DNA of 64,000 nt from Sphaerotilus hippei (GTDB lineage: Bacteria; Pseudomonadota; Gammaproteobacteria; Burkholderiales; Burkholderiaceae_C). The translations under genes and the position numbers were made by a program. Below the pieces are notes generated by a model. It was not told the origin of the DNA and did not search any database. It saw only the letters and a program-made list of their open reading frames with translations. The stretch spans positions 1 to 64,000 of the forward strand of contig NZ_QJJS01000002.1 of assembly GCF_003201595.1 (NCBI RefSeq). Direction: 5' to 3'. Below, in pieces: positions 17,450-25,923 of this stretch; position 1 is the stretch's first letter; each line of letters opens with the position of its first letter.

Positions 17450-18754
17450 TCAGCGGTCCTTGCGCAGCACGCCCTGCGGCGAGGACGACAGGCCCAGCAG
17501 GAAGGCCGTGTAGATGCCCTTGCTCTGCAGGTTCAGGTCGCTGACGTCGTAGAGCGAGCCGCTCGAGCTGCTGACCGAGAGCACGGAGGTGGTGCTGCCG
17601 GTGGCGGCGATGGTCGAGTAGTCCGACGCGGTGCCGAAGGTCACGTCGCTGGCCAGGGCGGCGTAGTCCACGCTCATGAACAGGCCGCTGCCCAGGCCGT
17701 AGGTGCCGTTGACCAGCCTGACCTTGGCGTAGCTGGTGGCTGGCAGGCGGTTGTCGTCGTCGAGCACGATCAGCTGCGGGGCGCTGACGTCGCCGGCGAC
17801 CATCAGGCTGAGCTCGGCGCCGGCCTTGACGTCCAGCGAGGTGGTGCTCAGCGCCGTGCCGTTGACCTTCACGTCCAGCGCGCTGGACGTGCCGGTGGGC
17901 ACGGTGACGTAGGCGCCCACCGACGGCGAGCTGCTGCCGCTGCTCAGCGTCGTGCCGCCCAGCACGGCCGAGACCGTCGGCGTGCTGGTGCTGCCCACGC
18001 CGGCCACCAGGCGGGCCCGGGCCAGCTTCGTGTCGGTGGCCGTCACGGTGTCACCCTGCTTGGCCAGGATGGTGTTGACCATCACGCCGCCGGTGGTGGG
18101 CGTCAGGATCAGCGTGTAGACCTGCTGGTTGGACAGCGTCAGCGCCGACTGGTCGAAGCGCAGGTCGGTGGTGCTGCCGTTGCTGGTCACGCGCAGGCGC
18201 CAGGTGCCCTGGTTGACGTTGACGTAGCCGGTGCTGTTGAACGAGCCGCCGGAGACGGCCGAGATCACCGGGCTGGAGTTGGCCAGCGTCGTGTCGGTGC
18301 TGGTCAGGTAGACGTCGAGCGAGCCCGCGTCGGTGGCGGTGTTGAACACCCGCAGCTTGGCATAACCGCTGGAGGGCGCCTCCTCGTTGTCGGTCATGAT
18401 GACCGTCTTCAGCGCGCCGGCCCAGCCGTAGGCGACGATGGTGTAGGGCGTGCTCTCGGCCACGGTGCGGTCGGTCGACACCAGCGCGGCGGCCGAGTCG
18501 CTGCTGTAGAGCGTCGTCGTCTCGGTGCCCGCGGCGACCGAGCCGTAGCCGCTGGCGCTGCCCAGGGCGACGCTGGAGGCGACGGTGCTGCCGTCCCACT
18601 GCAGCGACAGCGACGCGTAGTCCGGACTCGCGTTGATCAGGCGGATCTTGGCGTCGGTGTCGTCGTCGTTGCCACCACAGCCTGCCGCCAGTCCGGCGAT
18701 CAGCACACTACCCAGGATGGCGCGCACTCGGGCGCCCAGCATCAGTTCCAGCAC
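17450..18754 (-). CDS. DUF4397 domain lipoprotein
   Basis: The 434-residue product begins with a lipoprotein signal (SVLIAGLAAGC), so it should be exported and lipid-anchored. The mature part is Ser/Thr/Ala-rich and built of beta-type repeats: a first DUF4397 unit (AKIRLINASPDYASLSLQWDG) and at least two further units, with recurring phrases such as AKLRVFNTATDAGSLDVYL and AKVRLVNGTYGLGSGLFMSVDY. DUF4397 domains are found in surface proteins of many bacteria with no defined activity. Codon use stays GC-rich. It lies downstream of the aminopeptidase P gene (116 bases apart) and convergent with a chemoreceptor; the palindromes at 17355-17443 mark its end. Confidence 0.85.
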   Translation of the reverse strand: MLELMLGARVRAILGSVLIAGLAAGCGGNDDDTDAKIRLINASPDYASLSLQWDGSTVASSVALGSASGYGSVAAGTETTTLYSSDSAAALVSTDRTVAESTPYTIVAYGWAGALKTVIMTDNEEAPSSGYAKLRVFNTATDAGSLDVYLTSTDTTLANSSPVISAVSGGSFNSTGYVNVNQGTWRLRVTSNGSTTDLRFDQSALTLSNQQVYTLILTPTTGGVMVNTILAKQGDTVTATDTKLARARLVAGVGSTSTPTVSAVLGGTTLSSGSSSPSVGAYVTVPTGTSSALDVKVNGTALSTTSLDVKAGAELSLMVAGDVSAPQLIVLDDDNRLPATSYAKVRLVNGTYGLGSGLFMSVDYAALASDVTFGTASDYSTIAATGSTTSVLSVSSSSGSLYDVSDLNLQSKGIYTAFLLGLSSSPQGVLRKDR

Positions 18755-18869
18755 GTTGTCAGCTCCTTGGCCGGATCGGGATGATCCGGACCGCGGAGAT
18801 GGTCGTGCGCGGGTGTTGTGGCTTGCTTGCCCGACGTGTCGGTCCCGTGAAGAACCGTGTGCCGGCCGG

Positions 18870-20699
18870 TCAGAGCGGTTCGGTGCGGGCCAGCAGCCAG
18901 TCGCGCGCGGCGCCGTCGACGCGCGGCAGCAGGCGTTCGCGCACCAGGGCGTGGTAGCGGTCGAGCCAGTCGCGCTCGTCGGCGCGCAGCAGCTCGAGGT
19001 CGATGCAGCGGCTGTCGATCGGGCACAGCGTCAGCGTCTCGAACTCCAGGAACTCGCCGAACTCCTCGTGGCCGGCCGCGCCTTCGGCCGGCACGTTGAG
19101 CACCAGGTTCTCGATGCGGATGCCCCAGCGGCCCGGCCGGTAGAGCCCCGGCTCGATCGAGGTGATCATGCCCGGCTGCATCGCCATGGTGGCGTCGGGC
19201 AGCGCGCGCGAGATGCTCTGCGGGCCCTCGTGCACGTTGAGGAAATAACCCACGCCGTGGCCGGTGCCGTGGCCGAAGTCCAGCCCGGCCTGCCACAGCG
19301 GCGCGCGCGCCAGCGCATCGAGGTGCGGCGACAGCGTGCCCAGCGGGAAACGCGCCCGCGACAGCGCCATCGTGCCCTGCAGCACCCGCGTGAAGTCGGC
19401 CTTCTGCGGCGCCGACGGCTGCCCGATCGGCCAGACCCGGGTGATGTCGGTCGTGCCGCCCAGGTACTGGCCGCCGGAGTCGATCAGCAGCAGGCCCTCG
19501 GCCACCAGGCCCTCGGGCGTGGAGATCACCGCGTGCGCCTCGGCGGTGGCGCGGTAGTGCGGCTGGGCGCCGTTGGCATTGAAGCCGGCGATGGTCGGGA
19601 AGCTCAGGCTGACGAAGCCGGCCTCGCGGGCCCGTTCGGCGCTCAGGCGCTCGTCGATGGTCAGCTCGCTGATGTGCTCGTGGCCGAGCGCGGCCTCCAG
19701 CCAGGCGTAGAAGCGGCACATCGCCGCGCCGTCGCGCACCATCGCCTCGCGCACGAAGGCCGCTTCGGCGGCGGTCTTGCGGCTCTTGGCCAGCGTGCTG
19801 GGGTTGATGGCCTCGATCACCCGCACCGCGGCGGGCACCGCCTCGCGGAAGGCCAGCGTGATGCGTCGCGGGTCGAGCAGCAGCACCGCGTCGGCGGGCA
19901 GCGCGGCCAGCGCGGCGCGGCAGCCGTCGTAGTCGGCGACCTGCAGGCCGTCAGCGGCCAGCGCGGCGCTCACCGCCTCGGGCAGCTTGCCCGCGGCGAT
20001 GAACAGCGTGCCGCCGCGGGCATCGAGCAGCAGGTGGGCGAGGAAGACGGGGTTGTAGTCGACGTCCGCCCCGCGCAGGTTGGTGATCCAGGCGATGTCG
20101 TCGAGCGTGGAGACGAAGTGGTGGCTGGCGCCCTGCTGCTGCAGCGCCGCCCGCAGCACGGCCAGCTTGTCGCGGCGCGGCGTGCTGGCCTCGGGCGCCC
20201 GGTGTTCCCGCACCGGGGCCGCGGGCAGGGCGGGGCGGTCGGTCCAGACGCCGGCGAAGACGTCGAGGTCGGTGCGCAGCGTCAGCCCGCGCGGCCCCAG
20301 CGCCTCGCCGAGCTGGCGCGCGGCGGCCAGGCCCAGCACCGCGCCGTCCACGCCGAGCACCGCCCCGCGCGCCAGCCGGGTGCACAGCCAGTCGATGTGG
20401 TGGGTGGCCGCGCCGGTCGGGATGCGCACCAGCTCGATGCCGGTGTGCGCCAGCTCGGCCTCGGCCTGCACCCAGTAGCGGCTGTCGGCGAAGACCGCGG
20501 CGTGCTCGCGCGTCACCACCAGCGTGCCCATCGAGCCGGTGAAGCCCGAGTAGTGCTGGCGGGCCTGCCAGTGCGCCGGCAGGTACTCCGACAGGTGCGG
20601 ATCGGACGACGGCACCAGCAGCGCGTCGAGTCCGTGGTGGGCCAGGGCCAGGCGCAGCTCGGTCAGGCGCTGGCGGATCGGGTCGGTGCGGGTGTCCAT
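18870..20699 (-). CDS. Aminopeptidase P family metallopeptidase (Xaa-Pro aminopeptidase)
   Basis: At 609 residues this is the long, three-domain form of aminopeptidase P: two creatinase-like N-terminal domains and a C-terminal pita-bread catalytic domain. Metal ligands are visible in LLIDSGGQYLGGTTDITR, GHGTGHGVGYFLNVHEGP and the final glutamates of TSIEPGLYRPGRWGIRIENL. It should remove N-terminal residues that precede proline, in the cytoplasm. The typical C-terminal extension (TLCPIDSRCIDLELL..DERDWLDRYH) is present. The ATG at 20699 is good. It lies between the TAXI-type gene upstream and the DUF4397 gene downstream on the same strand, with no evident pathway link. Confidence 0.92.
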   Translation of the reverse strand: MDTRTDPIRQRLTELRLALAHHGLDALLVPSSDPHLSEYLPAHWQARQHYSGFTGSMGTLVVTREHAAVFADSRYWVQAEAELAHTGIELVRIPTGAATHHIDWLCTRLARGAVLGVDGAVLGLAAARQLGEALGPRGLTLRTDLDVFAGVWTDRPALPAAPVREHRAPEASTPRRDKLAVLRAALQQQGASHHFVSTLDDIAWITNLRGADVDYNPVFLAHLLLDARGGTLFIAAGKLPEAVSAALAADGLQVADYDGCRAALAALPADAVLLLDPRRITLAFREAVPAAVRVIEAINPSTLAKSRKTAAEAAFVREAMVRDGAAMCRFYAWLEAALGHEHISELTIDERLSAERAREAGFVSLSFPTIAGFNANGAQPHYRATAEAHAVISTPEGLVAEGLLLIDSGGQYLGGTTDITRVWPIGQPSAPQKADFTRVLQGTMALSRARFPLGTLSPHLDALARAPLWQAGLDFGHGTGHGVGYFLNVHEGPQSISRALPDATMAMQPGMITSIEPGLYRPGRWGIRIENLVLNVPAEGAAGHEEFGEFLEFETLTLCPIDSRCIDLELLRADERDWLDRYHALVRERLLPRVDGAARDWLLARTEPL

Positions 20700-20735
20700 G
20701 CGGGTCTTTCGGGCAAGAGGGAGGCCGGGCAGCGT

Positions 20736-22166
20736 TCAGGCCGCCGGTGACGGGTCGCCAGGGGCGCCCGGGTGCTGGCCGGATTGTGGCGAATCGGCGC
20801 CCTCCGCGGCGGCCGGGACCGGCGCCGGCCCCGCCTCGGGCAGGGTCGTCAGGCGGCGGCGCACCAGCGCGATGTGGCTGCGCAGCGAGTACAGCTCGTC
20901 GGCATGCGACAGCGGCACGCTCAGGCCCTGCACCCGGTCGTCGAGGTCCTGCAGCCGGTCCATCAGCGCCCGCGCGTCGTGGCGCGGCTCGCCGGCCTCC
21001 TCCTCGATGCGCCGCAGCAGCGCGTACCAGCGGAAGATGCGCGAGCGGATGCGGAAGGTGTAGAGCGGGGGCACCACCCGCGACAGCGGGATCAGCACCG
21101 CGACGATGGACACCAGCACCACCCACATGCGGTCGATCAGGTTGGCCAGCCAGAAGGGCAGGTGGCGCTGCAGCAGCGGCTCGCCCGACTCGTAGAAACG
21201 CGCCGCCTCGGCCGACAGCGGGAACTCGCCCGCCTGCGCCCGCGGGAACTCGCCCGGGCGCTGGAACCAGTTGGCCTCGCCGTGGATGCGGCGGGCGGCC
21301 TGCACCAGCAGCTGCTGCAGCGCCGGGTGGGTCTGCTCGCGCACCAGCAGCGTGGCGGTGGGGGCGACCAGGCGCACGTCCTGGCGCGGCAGGTCGCGCG
21401 CCAGGTCGACGACCCCGCGCGGCAGCAGCACCGGGCTGACCTGCGGCAGGCGGCGCGAGTAGGCCTCGGCCTGGCCGAAGTCCAGCAGCCGGATGCCCGG
21501 CGTGATCAGCAGCATGCGCACCAGCGGCGACTCCGGCGCCGACACCAGGGCCAGCGCATCCAGGCGCGACGCCAGCAGGTCCATCACCGCGGGGGTGGAC
21601 TCGAGCTGGCTGAGCTGCAGGCGCTGCGCCTCCAGCCCGTTGGCCGCCAGCAGCCGGCGCATCAGGTTGGTCACGCCGCTGCCGGGGTGGCCGATGTTGA
21701 GCCGCCAGCCCTCGAGCTGGGCCAGGCTGTCGACGGTGGCGGTCTTCAGGCGCCGCCGGGCGGTGTCCTCGCGGTAGAAGATCCAGACCGGCTCGCGGAA
21801 CAGGCTGCCCAGGCTGAGCAGGTCGGGCGCGGGCGGGGCGTCTCCTTCGTGGACCTCGTCGGCGCCCCCTTGAACGAAGGCGGCATCGACCTCACCTCGA
21901 GCCAGCAGCTGCAGGTTCTCGAGCGAGCCGCGGGTGGCGCGCAGCTCGACGCTGATGCCCTGGCGCCGCAGCGCCTCGCGGTAAAGGCGGCCGAACTCGG
22001 CGTAGGCGCCCTGGTCGGTGCCGGTGGCCAGCACCATGCGGCGCGGGGGCGTCGGGTCCAGCACCCGGTAGGCCGCCACGAGCAGCAGCAGGGCGAGCAG
22101 CACGACCGGGCCGGCGGTGGCCAGCAGGTCGCGCACGGAGAGCAGGGTCGATTTCAGGCGTGTCAT
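20736..22166 (-). CDS. TAXI family solute-binding protein with C-terminal membrane anchor
   Basis: From the ATG at 22166 the 476-residue protein starts MTRLKSTLLSVRDLLATAGP, with an uncleaved-looking N-terminal helix. Residues ~40-320 match TRAP transporter receptors of the TAXI class: MVLATGTDQGAYAEFGRLYRE, GEVDAAFVQGGADEV and the INIGHPGSG-like region. Near residue 345 a second helix (RMWVVLVSIVAVLIPLS) is followed by a charged cytoplasmic tail with coiled-coil character. A binding protein fixed at both ends, without a TRAP permease nearby, suggests sensing rather than transport, which is an inference. A longer frame to 22253 would overlap the start of the divergent protease gene, so it was not used. 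Confidence 0.82.
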   Translation of the reverse strand: MTRLKSTLLSVRDLLATAGPVVLLALLLLVAAYRVLDPTPPRRMVLATGTDQGAYAEFGRLYREALRRQGISVELRATRGSLENLQLLARGEVDAAFVQGGADEVHEGDAPPAPDLLSLGSLFREPVWIFYREDTARRRLKTATVDSLAQLEGWRLNIGHPGSGVTNLMRRLLAANGLEAQRLQLSQLESTPAVMDLLASRLDALALVSAPESPLVRMLLITPGIRLLDFGQAEAYSRRLPQVSPVLLPRGVVDLARDLPRQDVRLVAPTATLLVREQTHPALQQLLVQAARRIHGEANWFQRPGEFPRAQAGEFPLSAEAARFYESGEPLLQRHLPFWLANLIDRMWVVLVSIVAVLIPLSRVVPPLYTFRIRSRIFRWYALLRRIEEEAGEPRHDARALMDRLQDLDDRVQGLSVPLSHADELYSLRSHIALVRRRLTTLPEAGPAPVPAAAEGADSPQSGQHPGAPGDPSPAA

Positions 22167-22234
22167 TCGGCAGGCAGCATAACGTCGGGACGGTCGCGGC
22201 ATACTGCGCGCCCGGATTCCGGAAGGAGGATTGA

Positions 22235-23365
22235 ATGCTTGATCAGGCAACACCCGGTCCGCGACCGGGCGACGAGACGGTGCGCCGTTCGCTGTGGCGC
22301 GGCTTCCTGGGCCTGCTGGCCGGTGCCGGGCTGGCCAGCCTGCTGCTGGTGACCCTGCACAGCGATGCCCGCGAGGCCCAGCCGCGCAGCGTCGCCCCGC
22401 GCGGCAGCCTGCTGCCCGAGGAGCAGGCGGTGGTCAACCTGTTCGAGCAGTCCGCGCCGTCGGTGGCCTACATCACCACCGAGACGGTGCAGCGCAACGC
22501 GCTGGGCGGGGCCGAGGTCAGCCAGGGCGCGGGCAGCGGCTTCGTCTGGGACAGCCAGGGGCATGTGGTCACCAACTTCCACGTCGTGCAGGGCGCGCGC
22601 CGGGTGTTCGTGCAGCTCGACGCGGGCAATGCGATCGAGGCGGTGCCGGTGGGCGGGGCGGTCGAGTACGACCTGGCGGTCATCAAGCTCGCGCGGGTGC
22701 CGCAGGGCCTGCGCCCGCTGCCGCTGGGCAGCTCGCGCGACCTGCGCATCGGCCAGACGGTCTACGCCATCGGCAACCCGTTCGGCCTGCAGCGCACGCT
22801 GACCAAGGGCCTGGTCAGCGCGCTCGACCGCGAACTGCCGACGGCCAACTTCCGCGAGGTGGTCGGCGTGATCCAGACCGATGCGGCGATCAACCCCGGC
22901 AACTCGGGCGGGCCGCTGCTCGACAGCGCCGGCCGGCTGATCGGGGTCAACAGCGCGATCCGCTCGGCCAGCGGCAGCTCGTCGGGCATCGGCTTCGCGA
23001 TCCCGGCCGACCTGGTCAACCGGGTCGTGCCGGCACTGATCGCCAAGGGCCGGGCGCCGCTGCCGGGCATCGGCGTGACGCCGATGCGCCCCGACCTGGT
23101 CGCCCGTGCCGGGGTGCGTGGCGTGGTGCTGGCCGAGGTGGGGCGTGGCACGCCGGCGGCCAAGGCCGGCCTGCAGCCGATCAACCGCCGCACCGGCGAC
23201 CTGGGCGACGTGATCGTCGCGGTCGAGGGCCGGCCGGTCGAGACGCTGTCGACCTTCGTCACCGAGCTCGAGCGCGCGGGCGTGGATGCGCAGGTGGAGC
23301 TGACCGTGCGCCGCGGCCCGGCGGAACGCAAGGTGCGCGTGACGGTGATCGACCTGCGCGAGTGA
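22235..23365 (+). CDS. DegS-like membrane-anchored serine protease (trypsin fold plus one PDZ)
   Basis: A GGAAGGAGG box precedes the ATG at 22235. The 376-residue protein has one N-terminal membrane helix (FLGLLAGAGLASLLLVTL), a trypsin-like domain with triad H116 (TNFHVV), D146 (EYDLAVIKL) and S224 (NPGNSGGPLL), and a single PDZ domain from about 270 to 370. This layout, with an anchor and one PDZ, is that of DegS and related HtrA proteases that trim misfolded or signal proteins in the periplasm. The neighbouring genes do not include rseA/rpoE, so a DegS role in the sigma-E pathway cannot be assumed. It is divergent from the TAXI gene and convergent with the PAS-GGDEF-EAL gene. Confidence 0.92.
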   Translation: MLDQATPGPRPGDETVRRSLWRGFLGLLAGAGLASLLLVTLHSDAREAQPRSVAPRGSLLPEEQAVVNLFEQSAPSVAYITTETVQRNALGGAEVSQGAGSGFVWDSQGHVVTNFHVVQGARRVFVQLDAGNAIEAVPVGGAVEYDLAVIKLARVPQGLRPLPLGSSRDLRIGQTVYAIGNPFGLQRTLTKGLVSALDRELPTANFREVVGVIQTDAAINPGNSGGPLLDSAGRLIGVNSAIRSASGSSSGIGFAIPADLVNRVVPALIAKGRAPLPGIGVTPMRPDLVARAGVRGVVLAEVGRGTPAAKAGLQPINRRTGDLGDVIVAVEGRPVETLSTFVTELERAGVDAQVELTVRRGPAERKVRVTVIDLRE

Positions 23366-23389
23366 GCCCGGTGCGGGCCGGCCCGCACC

Positions 23390-25909
23390 TCAGGCGATGC
23401 GCCGGGTGCCCGGGTCGGCGGGCGCGGCCAGCCGGCCCCGCGCCAGGGCCTCGAACTGCGCCGCCGGCACCGCCGGCGAGCACAGGAAACCCTGGAAGTC
23501 GTGGCAGCCGATGCCCGCCAGGTGGGCGTGCTGGGCTTCGGTCTCCACCCCTTCGGCGATGACCCGCAGCCCCAGCGCCAGCGCCAGGTCGACGATGGTG
23601 CGGGCGATGGCCGCGTCGCCCGCGTCCCCGGGCAGGTGCTGGATGAAGCTGCGGTCGATCTTCAGCCGGTGGATGCTCAGGTGGCGCACGTAGCTCAGGC
23701 TGGCGTAGCCGGTGCCGAAGTCGTCGATCGACAGCGTCACGCCCAGCTCGGCCAGCGCCTGGAGCTGGCCCTGCACCTGGGTCAGGTCGTCGGCGAGGAT
23801 GCTCTCGGTCAGCTCCAGCTCCAGCCAGCGGGCCTCGAGCCCGGCGTGGGCCAGCACCTCGGCCACCCGCTGCACGAAGCCCGGCTGCTGGAACTGCAGC
23901 ACCGACACGTTGACCGACACCGGCAGGCGCAGGCCCTGCGCCTGCCAGCGCACGGCCTGCGCGACGGCCTCGCGCAGCACCCAGTCGCCCAGCTCGGCGA
24001 TGAAGCCGGTCTCCTCGGCCACCGGGATGAAATGGCCCGGCGAGACCATGCCCAGCTCGGTGTCGTGCCAGCGGCACAGCGCCTCGGCGCCGACCAGCGC
24101 GCCGCTGCGCAGGTCCAGCTGCGGCTGGTAGTGCAGGCTGAAGCGGCCCTGCGGCAGCGCGCGGCGCATCGCGTGGTCGAGCTTCATGCGGGCGAGCCGG
24201 TCGATGTTCATCTGCGGCTGGTAGAAGCGCACGTCGCCGCCGCGCCGCTGCTTGACCCGGCGCATCGCCTGCTCGGCGTGCAGCAGCAGGTCCTGGGACT
24301 GGCGGCCGTCGCCGGGGAACAGCGCCACGCCGATGCTCGCGCCGATGCTCAGGCGCAGCTCGTCGAGCACCCAGTCGGCGGCCAGCTGCTGCAGCAGCCG
24401 GCGCGCGATCAGCTCGGCGGTCTGCGCGTCGCAGCGCGGCAGCAGCACGACGAACTGGTCTCCCTCCAGCCGCGCCACGGTGTCGCCGGTGCGCAGGCCC
24501 TGCTGCAGCCGGGCGGCGGCCTCGACCAGCACCCGGTCGCCGTTGCGGTGGCCGAGGGTGTCGTTGATGTGCTTGAAGCGGTCCAGCCCGACGTGCAGCA
24601 GCGCCATGCCCGGGCGCTTGGGGTCGGCCGCGCCGTCGGCGGCCGTGTCGATGTCGATGTCGGGCAGCGCCAGCCGCAGCAGGGTCTCGAGGCGGCGCCG
24701 GTTGGGCAGGCCGGTGAGCGTGTCGGTCAGGCGCAGCTCCTGCAGCTGGTGACGCCAGGCCTGGCGCTCGGAGACGTCGCGCAGCACCGCGATGCAGCCC
24801 GGGCGCTCGTCGCCCAGCTCGGCCGGGGCGACGTGGGCCACCAGGCTGGCCAGCAGCGGCACCGGGCCGCGTGGCGTGTCCAGCGTCAGCGGGCCTTCCC
24901 ACTGCTGGCGCTCGGCCAGGCGCAGCCAGGGCGCCACGGGCTCGCCGTCGGTCGTCAGCAGCTGGTCCAGCCGCAGCGAGCGCAGCACCCGCGCGCTGCC
25001 GCCGCACAGCCGCTCGGCCGCCGGGTTGGCCGCGACGATGCGGTGCTCGGCGTCGGCCACCAGGATGGCGTCGAGGCTGCTGTCGAAGACCCGCGAGGCC
25101 AGCGCCAGGCGGGCCTGGTTCTCCAGCTCCGCCGTCAGGTCGCTCCAGACCTGCACCCAGCCCACCACCTGGCCACGGCCGTACTGAGGCAGCAGGCGCC
25201 GCTCCAGCACGCGCCGGTCGCGCAGCTGCAGGCGGTCGCTGACGCAGCCGTGGGCCGAGTCGCGCAGGCTGCACAGGCGCCGCTCCAGCGCCTGCTCGTA
25301 GTCGAGGGCATCGGGCATGGTGCTGCGCACGGCCGCCCGCACCTGGTCGCTGTCGCACAGCCGCGGCGGCAGGTCCGGCAGCCGCCACAGCTGGGCGAAG
25401 GCCCGGTTGTAGGTGCGCACCGCACCCGACAGGTCGGTGATCAGGATGGCTTCGTGGCTGGTGTCCAGCGTCGCGCCCAGCTCGCCGGCCAGCCGGCTGA
25501 GCTCGTCCTCGACCTGGCGGCGGCCGGACTGGTCGACCAGCGTCACCAGCCAGCCCGGCCGGCCGGTGTCGAGCTGGATCGGGCTGACCCGGCGCTCGAC
25601 CTCCAGCGCGCTGCCGTCGTCGCGGTGGATCAGCGTGTCCGAATGCAGCCCGCCGCCCTCGGCCGCCGCCTGGCTCCAGAACAGCAGGTCCTCCGGCGTG
25701 GCGGCGAGGTCGATGACGTCGCCCCCCACCAGCGTGTCGAGCGGGCGGCCCCACAGCGTGGCGGCGGCCTGGTTGGCCGCGATGATGCGCTGCGTGCGGC
25801 CGTCCACCAGGCAGGCGGCCTCGATCAGCGCCTCCAGCAGGCCCTGCCAGTGGGCCGGCAGGGCCGCCGCAGGTGCGTGCGGGGTGAGGCGGGCCGGGGT
25901 GCTCGACAT
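23390..25909 (-). CDS. PAS-GGDEF-EAL cyclic-di-GMP protein, probable phosphodiesterase
   Basis: The 839-residue cytoplasmic protein has three PAS-like sensor regions (about 20-135, 140-260, 265-390), a GGDEF domain (about 400-565) and an EAL domain (about 580-825). The diguanylate cyclase signature reads EGDQF instead of GGDEF, so cyclase activity is doubtful. The EAL part keeps the expected residues: GAEALCRW, VNVSVLQF, ELTESI, DDFGTGYASL, LKIDRSF and EGVET. Hydrolysis of c-di-GMP, perhaps with the GGDEF acting as a GTP sensor, is the likely output. It follows the HD-GYP gene by 14 bases on the same strand and so is probably co-transcribed with a second c-di-GMP enzyme. Confidence 0.9.
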   Translation of the reverse strand: MSSTPARLTPHAPAAALPAHWQGLLEALIEAACLVDGRTQRIIAANQAAATLWGRPLDTLVGGDVIDLAATPEDLLFWSQAAAEGGGLHSDTLIHRDDGSALEVERRVSPIQLDTGRPGWLVTLVDQSGRRQVEDELSRLAGELGATLDTSHEAILITDLSGAVRTYNRAFAQLWRLPDLPPRLCDSDQVRAAVRSTMPDALDYEQALERRLCSLRDSAHGCVSDRLQLRDRRVLERRLLPQYGRGQVVGWVQVWSDLTAELENQARLALASRVFDSSLDAILVADAEHRIVAANPAAERLCGGSARVLRSLRLDQLLTTDGEPVAPWLRLAERQQWEGPLTLDTPRGPVPLLASLVAHVAPAELGDERPGCIAVLRDVSERQAWRHQLQELRLTDTLTGLPNRRRLETLLRLALPDIDIDTAADGAADPKRPGMALLHVGLDRFKHINDTLGHRNGDRVLVEAAARLQQGLRTGDTVARLEGDQFVVLLPRCDAQTAELIARRLLQQLAADWVLDELRLSIGASIGVALFPGDGRQSQDLLLHAEQAMRRVKQRRGGDVRFYQPQMNIDRLARMKLDHAMRRALPQGRFSLHYQPQLDLRSGALVGAEALCRWHDTELGMVSPGHFIPVAEETGFIAELGDWVLREAVAQAVRWQAQGLRLPVSVNVSVLQFQQPGFVQRVAEVLAHAGLEARWLELELTESILADDLTQVQGQLQALAELGVTLSIDDFGTGYASLSYVRHLSIHRLKIDRSFIQHLPGDAGDAAIARTIVDLALALGLRVIAEGVETEAQHAHLAGIGCHDFQGFLCSPAVPAAQFEALARGRLAAPADPGTRRIA

Positions 25910-25923
25910 GCCGCGTCCGTGTC

